Source: an uncultured Gammaproteobacteria bacterium
GTDB taxonomy: Bacteria; Pseudomonadota; Gammaproteobacteria; Pseudomonadales; UBA5518
DNA length: 14,470 nt
NCBI GenBank assembly: GCA_903921135.1
Contig: CAIXOY010000089.1
Location: forward strand, 1-14,470
Reading direction: 5' to 3'
The position numbers and the translations under genes were made by a program. Shown here piece by piece: positions 5,690 to 11,022 of the stretch. Under the pieces are notes generated by a model. It was not told the DNA's origin and made no database searches. It saw only the letters and a list, made by a program, of their open reading frames with translations. Each line of letters starts with the position of its first letter. Within the stretch, counting starts at the first letter, position 1.

Positions 5690-6997
5690 TCAGAAAATCA
5701 GTGCCTCGATGTCGACGCCATAGGCCCCGGGCTCAAGGCTGGTGAGGATCTCGAGCGGTTTGCCATCGTCGTCGTGAGTAACCGCGCGCAGGTCCAGAGG
5801 GCGGGGATCTTTCAAGGGGAGTTTGTTTCGATCGAGCATGATCAGCACTTGTGGACGCAAGCGACGCGTCCGGTACTCGGCAAGCACCACACACACCTCT
5901 CCGCTGGAGAGTTCGACCAAGGTACCCGCCGGGTAGATACCGATGGCCTGAATGAACTCTTCGACGAGCGCCGCTTGGAAATCGATGTCGCGCCACGCGT
6001 AGAGCTTCTTGACTGCCTGGCTGGGCGACATGGCTTCTGCGTAAGGGCGGCGGCTTGTGATGGCGTCGTAACAATCGACGATACCGGCGATGCGGGCCAT
6101 CACGGGAATGTCATCGCCCTTCAGCCCATGAGGATAACCATGCCCACCATGGCGTTCGTGGTGGTATTCGACCATTTCGGTGACGCTGCGGTTGAGAACC
6201 CCCGTGTTGCCGAGCATCTCTACGCCGAAGCCGACATGGGACTTGAGAAGCTCATACTCACCGCGGCTCAGCCTCTCCTTTTTCTGCAGCAGTTCCGCAG
6301 GTATGCGCAGCTTGCCGACATCAAACAGCAGCGCCCCGAGCGCAAGGCGCTGGAGATCCACCTTGGGGAGGCCAAGCTGCCGCCCCAATGCGACAGCCCA
6401 GATCGAGGCACCGACGGAGTGCCGGAATGTATAGCTGTCCTCGGTTTTCATGCGTGCCAGCCACACGCAGGCATCGGGGTTGCGGATCACACTGTCGACC
6501 ATGGGATCGACTGCGGCCCGGATGCCCGAAACGTTCAGCACATTCGCCCTTCGAAACTCCTCGAACATCGAGTCGACGGCGCCGGAAAGCTCCGAATGAA
6601 CGGACTTGGCGATGGACATCTCGCGCTGGAAGCCACCGCTCGCGTCTTCGTACGTCTTCAGCTTCCGGTGGGGAAAGAGCAAGGCTCCCGTGTTGCCGGT
6701 ACGGGGCTTGAACTTCAGTGACTCGGCCACTTCCTGATCAGGCCGCGCAACGATGACCGGGCGCGCATGGCTGCCGACTACCCGGCTGTTCCGCTGCGAG
6801 GTGGTCGTCCGGCTCTGGTAGACGTCTATGTAGACGTGCTGGCAGTGCCGCTCGAGTTCCTGGATATCCTGCTGCGAGGTGATGTAGAAACCCTGGAGGA
6901 GAAACGGCGTCTGCGACCAGGGCTTGTCGAGTGCGGACACGTACATGCCGATTTCAAGATCGCTGACGAGGATCTCCACGGACTCAAGCGATCGCAT
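5690..6997 (-). CDS. DUF3391/HD-GYP domain protein with an altered HD motif
   Basis: A 435-residue soluble protein of the HD-GYP class, the second family of c-di-GMP phosphodiesterases. Residues about 5-150 form the DUF3391-type N-terminal domain (VSDLEIGMYVSALDKPW, FLLQGFYI, VYIDVYQS). The HD-GYP domain spans about 160-350, with FRHSV (His193), His254, HHER (279-282), GYP (287-289) and DCYDAITSRRPY (Asp308). The defining HD dyad reads LLFDVGK (222-228): His is replaced by Phe225, which removes a metal ligand. The usual Asp in HHERxDGxGYP is Gly284. A C-terminal tail, about 355-400, follows the usual YPAGTLVEL pattern. Catalysis is doubtful, although this subfamily may tolerate such changes. 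The ATG at 6997 has a strong GGAGGAG upstream. The gene lies 87 bases after the beta-barrel gene and 25 bases before the degenerate GGDEF-EAL gene. Confidence 0.93.
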   Translation of the reverse strand: MRSLESVEILVSDLEIGMYVSALDKPWSQTPFLLQGFYITSQQDIQELERHCQHVYIDVYQSRTTTSQRNSRVVGSHARPVIVARPDQEVAESLKFKPRTGNTGALLFPHRKLKTYEDASGGFQREMSIAKSVHSELSGAVDSMFEEFRRANVLNVSGIRAAVDPMVDSVIRNPDACVWLARMKTEDSYTFRHSVGASIWAVALGRQLGLPKVDLQRLALGALLFDVGKLRIPAELLQKKERLSRGEYELLKSHVGFGVEMLGNTGVLNRSVTEMVEYHHERHGGHGYPHGLKGDDIPVMARIAGIVDCYDAITSRRPYAEAMSPSQAVKKLYAWRDIDFQAALVEEFIQAIGIYPAGTLVELSSGEVCVVLAEYRTRRLRPQVLIMLDRNKLPLKDPRPLDLRAVTHDDDGKPLEILTSLEPGAYGVDIEALIF

Positions 6998-7048
6998 CAG
7001 TTCTCCTCCGGCCGTCCATCACCCGAGCATCCCGCGGCTCCGGGCGCG

Positions 7049-7054
7049 ATTCTA
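7049..7054 (-). promoter_or_regulatory. Possible -10 element upstream of the HD-GYP gene
   Basis: On the minus strand TAGAAT (7054-7049) lies in the 87-base gap before the HD-GYP start. The best partner -35 is a weak TTGCCC with only a 15-base spacer, so an internal promoter is possible but not well supported. Confidence 0.25.
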
Positions 7055-7084
7055 GTGCATTGCCAGCCGGGGCAACACGAAGCA

Positions 7085-8023
7085 TCAGCGGCTCGCCCTG
7101 CGATTTGCGATGTCCTCGAGAAATTCGATCCGGAAACTGATGGCCCAGACAGGATCACGCGGATCGCTCAGCGTCTCGCGTCGCCACAAGTGAGCGGGCT
7201 CTGCTTCGACGAATATCCAGGGGCGGAAGATGTTGCGGCGGTAACGAAGGCCCACGGCGTAGGTGTTGGCGCGGGCCCCCGGATCGCTCTGCCCCGAGAC
7301 GGCCGCGAAGTATCCCAATGCTGCTGACTGGTTGATCTGCCGGAGATAGCTCAACCGCCCGCCCCATTCGGTACCGTCGGTTTCCTCACCGTACTCCATG
7401 TCTGCCGTGAACCGGAGGAGGCTGTCGGTACTCAGCTTGAAGTCGACGTCGCCTCGGGTAATCGAGCCTGCACCATCACTTTCCTTGAGGTAGAGCCTCT
7501 CGGTGAATCGCAGGCGAAGCCGCTCACCGACGGGCCGCATGTAGCGGTAACGGACGCTGGTGCGGAAATCCAGGGAGGCATTCGTTCCGGCCGAGACATC
7601 GATCCGTGAACGGGCGATGTCGAGCAGGCGATACTGGATTCCGACATCACCCTCGTCCGGACCTGATCGGGGAAGTACGTCGTTCCGATAGTCGTTTTCT
7701 TCCCCGAACACGAGGCTCAGGCGCTGGTTCAGCCGGGGCAAGTCGACCTTGCCCCTCAAACGGAGCTTGGTGTCGGTTCCTTGATCCTCAGTCCACTCGG
7801 CCTCGCTCACGAGCCGCAGCACGGAGTCTGCAGACTCTCTCGCCGCATCGGGCTCCCCGAAAAAGGAGTCAAAGCGCTGGGCGAGAGTATCGGTGGTGGT
7901 GGTGACGTAATCGTAGGAATTGTCTATCCAGGAGCGCGGCGCCTGCGAGGCCGTCTGTGCCGCGGCGAACGGGCAGAGCAGGAACAAACATCCCGCACGG
8001 CAGATCCTCAGCAGCAGTAACAC
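7085..8023 (-). CDS. Predicted outer-membrane beta-barrel protein of unknown function
   Basis: A 312-residue exported protein. Residues 1 to about 23 form a signal peptide (VLLLLRICRAGCLFLLCPFA, cleavage around AAA/QTA). The mature part has no hydrophobic helix and consists of many alternating, amphipathic strand-like segments: TKLRLRGKVDLPRLNQRLSL, SRIDVSAGTNASLDFRTSVR, then RYRYM, RLRLRFTERLYLKE, GDVDFKLSTDSLLRFTADME, TYAVGLRYRRNI and the final WAISFRIEFLED. This is typical of a roughly 10-14-strand barrel. It lacks a C-terminal aromatic residue, ending in a short basic tail (NRRASR), which is unusual for BAM substrates. The GTG at 8023 is chosen because GGAG lies seven bases upstream and the signal peptide starts there. 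It begins 12 bases after the DHH phosphoesterase stop, so the two are surely co-transcribed. I cannot name the family or ligand. Confidence 0.82.
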   Translation of the reverse strand: MLLLLRICRAGCLFLLCPFAAAQTASQAPRSWIDNSYDYVTTTTDTLAQRFDSFFGEPDAARESADSVLRLVSEAEWTEDQGTDTKLRLRGKVDLPRLNQRLSLVFGEENDYRNDVLPRSGPDEGDVGIQYRLLDIARSRIDVSAGTNASLDFRTSVRYRYMRPVGERLRLRFTERLYLKESDGAGSITRGDVDFKLSTDSLLRFTADMEYGEETDGTEWGGRLSYLRQINQSAALGYFAAVSGQSDPGARANTYAVGLRYRRNIFRPWIFVEAEPAHLWRRETLSDPRDPVWAISFRIEFLEDIANRRASR

Positions 8024-8035
8024 CGATCGGCTCCG

Positions 8036-9007
8036 TTACGCGCTCTTACCGTAGTGTTCGCTGAACACCCGGACGAACCTGTCCATCTCGCCGTGGGGAA
8101 GCCGGTTGATACCGGCAGCCGCTTTGCGCCCTCCGCCGGTGGGAAACTGGCGGCAGATGTCATCCGCCCCGGTGCGGTTCGACAGCGGCGCACGCACGCT
8201 GACGAGAAAATCCCCGCCATCGATCTCGGTCAGGACGGCGTGCGCCCGAGACGGGTGCAGGTTCACCAGGTCGTTGCTGAACACACCGCTCACGCGTCGG
8301 GCCCATGGCTCATCGGGAAGCAGGAACACCGCGGACTCTGCAGATGCCTGCACGGGGACCAGTGATGACGCGCGCGCCATGTCGTCGGCGTACCCGGCCT
8401 CGAGTTGGCCGAAGGTCTCGCGGTCCGACGCGATGAAATCAAAAGGACTGGCAAATGCGCTGACGCGGCGGAAGAGTGTCTCCGGCGGGAAGTGGAGGTC
8501 TTCTACCGCAGGGCCATAGCCGTTGTAGTTGATCAAGGTGCCCAGCGTTTCGGCCAGTTGCAGGCGTTGCGGGTCAAGCCCGATCGTCGCCGCCGCCGCC
8601 TTGGCGCTACCGGCGAGATTATCGCCAAAGGCCCCCACGACAGCCCAGGCCGCATGCGCGCCCTTCAGGTAGCCGTTGACCAAAAGACTGGTGCATACCT
8701 CGGGAGCGGTGTTGATGAGTGCATGAAGGCGCGAATGCTCCAGAGGGGTGTCGCCAGGGTGGTGGTGATCGGCATAAAACACCTCGGCACCGGCCATGAG
8801 GAGACGCTCGAGATCAGTGCGGTTCTTCTCCATGGCGACATCCAGCACCGTGACCCGGTCGCCCTGCCCCGCAGAAACGAGCCGGAGCAGATCGATGTCC
8901 CTCTTGACGCCCGTCACCAGCACCGCATTTCTGGGCTCGGCGAGCCTCAACTGAACGAGTGAGCAGATGCCGTCGGCATCGCCGTTGAAAACGTCGTGAT
9001 CGGCCAT
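8036..9007 (-). CDS. DHH/DHHA1 family phosphoesterase
   Basis: A 323-residue cytosolic protein with the DHH-family metal motifs: FNGDADGICS (7-16, motif I), VTVLDVAME (Asp56, motif II), FYADHHHPGD (77-86, the DHH motif) and VGAFGD (124-129). A C-terminal DHHA1 segment ends in FPTGGGRKAAAGI (288-300), the substrate-binding glycine-rich motif. Family members hydrolyse phosphodiester or phosphoanhydride bonds in nanoRNA, pAp, c-di-AMP or linear dinucleotides; the exact substrate cannot be read from sequence. All catalytic Asp/His residues are present, so it should be active. The ATG at 9007 is chosen because AGGA lies upstream and homology begins MADHDVFNGD; a longer frame to 9184 is an artefact. 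It is first of a four-gene block leading to HD-GYP and EAL proteins, so a role on dinucleotides such as pGpG is an attractive inference only. Confidence 0.9.
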   Translation of the reverse strand: MADHDVFNGDADGICSLVQLRLAEPRNAVLVTGVKRDIDLLRLVSAGQGDRVTVLDVAMEKNRTDLERLLMAGAEVFYADHHHPGDTPLEHSRLHALINTAPEVCTSLLVNGYLKGAHAAWAVVGAFGDNLAGSAKAAAATIGLDPQRLQLAETLGTLINYNGYGPAVEDLHFPPETLFRRVSAFASPFDFIASDRETFGQLEAGYADDMARASSLVPVQASAESAVFLLPDEPWARRVSGVFSNDLVNLHPSRAHAVLTEIDGGDFLVSVRAPLSNRTGADDICRQFPTGGGRKAAAGINRLPHGEMDRFVRVFSEHYGKSA

Positions 9008-9044
9008 GAGATCTTTTCCTCTGCGTCGGCAGGATGCATAGACA

Positions 9045-9056
9045 CGGGCGCGCCCG
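9045..9056. repeat. 12-base GC palindrome in the leader of the DHH phosphoesterase gene
   Basis: CGGGCGCGCCCG is a perfect palindrome about 40 bases upstream of the DHH start. With the longer palindrome at 9068-9085 it may form part of an operator or leader structure, though GC-rich DNA yields such repeats by chance. Confidence 0.3.
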
Positions 9057-9067
9057 ACAGCCCCGGC

Positions 9068-9085
9068 TTCGCGACGCGTCGCGAA
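9068..9085. promoter_or_regulatory. Perfect 18-base palindrome upstream of the DHH-barrel-HD-GYP-EAL block (candidate operator)
   Basis: TTCGCGACGCGTCGCGAA is its own reverse complement over all 18 bases and sits about 60 bases upstream of the block's first start codon. Its length and symmetry fit a homodimeric repressor site. No clear -10/-35 pair could be assigned around it; TACACT (minus strand, near 9118-9123) is a weak -10 candidate. Confidence 0.4.
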
Positions 9086-9173
9086 CGAGGCATTTCGGCG
9101 CAGGCTCCTCTCGGGAAGTGTAGCGGCATTCGGGCGGCACATCGGAGGGCCCGACACATCAGGATGCGGGGAT

Positions 9174-9208
9174 GGCCGCGGCAAGGCCCGGGTGGGCCTG
9201 GCCGCGGC
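9174..9208 (-). terminator. Long GC-rich hairpin downstream of the ComEA-like gene
   Basis: An outer stem of eight pairs (GCCGCGGC at 9175-9182 with GCCGCGGC at 9201-9208) and an inner stem of six (AGGCCC 9184-9189 with GGGCCT 9194-9199) are joined by one A/G mismatch and closed by a GGGT loop. It begins 14 bases after the comEA stop. No T run follows, so it is a terminator-like or mRNA-stabilising structure. Confidence 0.5.
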
Positions 9209-9222
9209 ACGGACGGCAGGGC

Positions 9223-9534
9223 TCAGAGCGAGATCATGGGCCGCAAATGCTCCAGGGTCTTCGCGCCGATTCCCTTCACATTCACCAGGTCATCGACCGA
9301 TTTGAAAGGACCGTTCTCGTCGCGGTACGCCACGATGGCCTCGGCCTTGCTGCGGCCGATACCGCGCAGGGATCCGGCGAGCGTGGCGGCGTCCGCGGTG
9401 TTGATGTTGACGGGGCGGGTGAGTTCAGACGCGGCAGCCGGGCGGTTGTCGGGCGCGACGGCAGCATGTGCTGCCGGCAGGACCAGCAGTGTCGAGCCAA
9501 GCAGGCAGGCTTTCAAAAAATGCGGAATGTTCAT
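9223..9534 (-). CDS. comEA: ComEA-like helix-hairpin-helix DNA-binding protein
   Basis: A 103-residue exported protein. Residues 1-24 are a signal peptide (MNIPHFLKACLLGSTLLVLP, cleavage at AHA/AV). After a short linker, residues 42-98 hold the tandem helix-hairpin-helix of ComEA: VNINTADAATLAGSLRGIGR, then SKAEAIVAYRDENGPFKSVD, then DLVNVKGIGAKTLE. The two GIG turns are at 58-60 and 88-90. In naturally competent Gram-negatives such proteins bind incoming double-stranded DNA in the periplasm and ratchet it inward. One ComEA-like protein alone does not prove competence; many proteobacteria keep one of unknown use. The ATG at 9534 is supported by AGGAGG upstream. It lies downstream of pyrF, separated by a hairpin, and is followed by a long GC hairpin, so it may be a single-gene transcript. 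Confidence 0.9.
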   Translation of the reverse strand: MNIPHFLKACLLGSTLLVLPAAHAAVAPDNRPAAASELTRPVNINTADAATLAGSLRGIGRSKAEAIVAYRDENGPFKSVDDLVNVKGIGAKTLEHLRPMISL

Positions 9535-9565
9535 CGTGATCCTCCTTGAGATGATGAGAGCGAAA

Positions 9566-9584
9566 CGGTGCCGTCATGGCACCG
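9566..9584 (-). terminator. Probable terminator hairpin between pyrF and comEA
   Basis: On the minus strand CGGTGCC, a five-base loop and GGCACCG form a perfect seven-pair stem 20 bases after the pyrF stop, followed by TTTCGCTCT. The T run is short and interrupted, so it is a moderate intrinsic terminator. It also lies in the comEA leader. Confidence 0.55.
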
Positions 9585-9604
9585 GGTACAACGCTAGCAC
9601 AGCG

Positions 9605-10333
9605 TCAGGGCGAATTTCCGTAGGACATTTCGGACAGGATATCCCGCACCGCGGTTGCGGGGTCTGAGGCACCCGTGATGGGTCTCCCTACAACGAGGAA
9701 ATCACTGCCCGCGACAAGCGCATCACGTGGGCCCAGCGTGCGCCGCTGATCACCCGTAACGCTTCCTGCCGGTCGGATGCCAGGCGTCACCAGCACGGGT
9801 TCAGGGCCCAGAACACGGCGGAGAACAGGAGCCTCGCGCGCCGAACACACCACCCCGTCGAGACCTGCCTCCACGCTGAGCCTTGCGAGACGGACGACCT
9901 GCTCCTCGAGCGGCGCGCCAACGCCTGTTTCAGCCAGATCGGAGGGATCCATGCTGGTCAGCACCGTTACCGCGGTGAGCAAGGGCACGCCGGGCCCTGG
10001 CGCGCCGAGCGCTTCACGTGCTGCCTGCATCATGCGCCGCCCACCCGATGCGTGGACGTTCACCATCCACACGCCAAGCGCTGCCGCCGCGCGCACCGCT
10101 CCGGCGACCGTGTTGGGGATGTCGTGGAACTTGAGATCGAGGAACACCTCGAAGCCTCGCCTGGAAAGCTCTGCAACCAGCGCCGGGCCTGCGGCCGTGA
10201 ACAACTCCTTGCCCACCTTCACCTTGCACAGCCGGGGATCCAGCCTCGCCGCCATCGCGAGCGCCGGCGCCGATTCCGGATAATCCAGTGCCACGATCAG
10301 TCGCGAGCCATGTCGGGAGGATGCAGCACTCAT
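9605..10333 (-). CDS. pyrF: Orotidine-5'-phosphate decarboxylase
   Basis: A 242-residue cytosolic enzyme that decarboxylates OMP to UMP, the last step of de novo pyrimidine synthesis. Signature features are IVALDYP (13-19), KVKVGKELF (37-45), the active-site motif FLDLKFHDIPNTV (64-76) with the Asp/Lys/Asp catalytic network, LLTAVTVLTSM, GVVCSAREA, LVTPGIRP and LVVGRPITGA for phosphate binding. Length fits the bacterial family (about 230-245). The ATG at 10333 overlaps the lapA stop as ATGA. No strong ribosome site is visible, so translation is probably coupled to lapA. In E. coli lapB lies between lapA and pyrF; here it does not. Nothing is degenerate. Confidence 0.97.
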   Translation of the reverse strand: MSAASSRHGSRLIVALDYPESAPALAMAARLDPRLCKVKVGKELFTAAGPALVAELSRRGFEVFLDLKFHDIPNTVAGAVRAAAALGVWMVNVHASGGRRMMQAAREALGAPGPGVPLLTAVTVLTSMDPSDLAETGVGAPLEEQVVRLARLSVEAGLDGVVCSAREAPVLRRVLGPEPVLVTPGIRPAGSVTGDQRRTLGPRDALVAGSDFLVVGRPITGASDPATAVRDILSEMSYGNSP

Positions 10334-10554
10334 GGGCGGTGTCCACGCCACAAGGCAACGCTGGACGCCAGCAAACCCGCGATGCCTCCTGCGACAAATG
10401 CACCGAGCACCCACACGCCCAACGGCGCTGCAGGCAAGCGGAACAGCACGAGATCCAGGGGGACGTCCTCGGTATTGGAGAGACAGAACACCAAGGCCCA
10501 AACGGCCGAGCACAAGGAGATCAAGACAGCGATGAACCTGCCGAAGCGTTTCAC
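10330..10554 (-). CDS. lapA: Short LapA-domain (DUF1049) inner-membrane protein
   Basis: A 74-residue protein with two membrane helices (about 6-24 and 46-66). Between them is the DUF1049 pattern FCLSNTEDVPLDLVLFRLPA, then APLGVWVLGAFVAGGIAGLL. In E. coli LapA works with LapB at the inner membrane to tune LpxC turnover and so lipopolysaccharide synthesis. This copy is shorter than the E. coli protein (about 100 residues), lacking most of the cytoplasmic tail after the second helix. GTG at 10554 is the only reasonable start; its ribosome site is weak. It begins 13 bases after the ihfB stop and its own stop overlaps the pyrF start (ATGA). LapB, the usual next gene, is missing from this locus. 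Confidence 0.85.
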   Translation of the reverse strand: MKRFGRFIAVLISLCSAVWALVFCLSNTEDVPLDLVLFRLPAAPLGVWVLGAFVAGGIAGLLASSVALWRGHRP

Positions 10555-10567
10555 GTCGTACGGGGAC

Positions 10568-10870
10568 TCAGCCGGTGATTTCCTGATGCGCGTTCTGGTT
10601 GACGCGCTCGCGCATTTCCTTGCCAGGCTTGAAATAAGGCACGTACTTGCCCGATAGGTCGACGGCATCCCCGGTCTTGGGATTGCGACCTCGCCGGGGC
10701 TCACGGTAATGGAGCGAGAAGCTGCCGAAACCGCGGATCTCGATACGCTCGCCATTCGACAGGCTGTTCGCCATGTACTCGATGATCATCTTCACGGCCA
10801 GCTCCACGTCCTTGGGAGACAGCTGTTTCTGATCCAGCGCGATGCGCTCGATGAGTTCGGATTTTGTCAT
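10568..10870 (-). CDS. ihfB: Integration host factor subunit beta
   Basis: A 100-residue DNA-bending nucleoid protein that pairs with IHF alpha. It has the HU/IHF fold throughout: N-terminal helices MTKSELIERIALDQ, then the family signature GFGSFSLHYREPRRGRNPKT (48-67) with the beta-arm tip RNPKTG (intercalating proline 64), and a C-terminal FKPGKEMRERVN. The sequence favours IHF beta over HU by IRGFGSFSLHYR and by position after rpsA, its usual place. The ATG at 10870 is chosen because GGAGG lies six to seven bases upstream; a TTG two codons earlier overlaps that ribosome site. It has its own predicted promoter, and an A/T-rich hairpin lies right before the ribosome binding site. lapA and pyrF follow closely and are probably co-transcribed. 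Confidence 0.97.
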   Translation of the reverse strand: MTKSELIERIALDQKQLSPKDVELAVKMIIEYMANSLSNGERIEIRGFGSFSLHYREPRRGRNPKTGDAVDLSGKYVPYFKPGKEMRERVNQNAHQEITG

Positions 10871-10880
10871 GTTCAACCTC

Positions 10881-10901
10881 CTGTTTTTATTGAAAAAACA
10901 G
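10881..10901 (-). promoter_or_regulatory. A/T-rich inverted repeat abutting the ihfB ribosome binding site
   Basis: CTGTTTTT and AAAAACAG, separated by five bases, form a perfect eight-pair repeat that ends at the first bases of the AGGAGG of ihfB. It could be an mRNA hairpin limiting ribosome access or an A-tract protein site. IHF autoregulation is a conceivable use, but the sequence is not a clear IHF consensus. Confidence 0.45.
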
Positions 10902-10909
10902 CCCGGGGG

Positions 10910-10938
10910 ATCATAGACCAGTTTGGCGCAGGCGTCTA
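10910..10938 (-). promoter_or_regulatory. Predicted sigma-70 promoter of ihfB
   Basis: On the minus strand TAGACG (10938-10933), an ideal 17-base spacer and TATGAT (10915-10910) lie about 40 bases upstream of the ihfB start and downstream of the rpsA terminator. The -10 matches five of six consensus bases and the -35 four of six. Confidence 0.65.
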
Positions 10939-10972
10939 ACGCCCCGTGAAGGGGCCCGCGAGGGGGGACTCC

Positions 10973-11000
10973 AAACGAAAACGGGGCCTTGCGGCCCCGT
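10973..11000 (-). terminator. Intrinsic terminator of rpsA
   Basis: On the minus strand ACGGGGCC, loop GCAA and GGCCCCGT form a perfect eight-pair stem with a tetraloop, followed by TTTCGTTT. It starts 22 bases after the rpsA stop. This is a strong Rho-independent terminator separating rpsA from ihfB. Confidence 0.88.
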
Positions 11001-11022
11001 CTCGTGCACGCAGCAGCAGTGC

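Noticed and set aside
4744..6721. Long plus-strand frames of 333 and 396 codons across the GGDEF-EAL and HD-GYP genes
   Set aside because: They are antisense shadows of well-defined signalling domain genes and carry no domain of their own.
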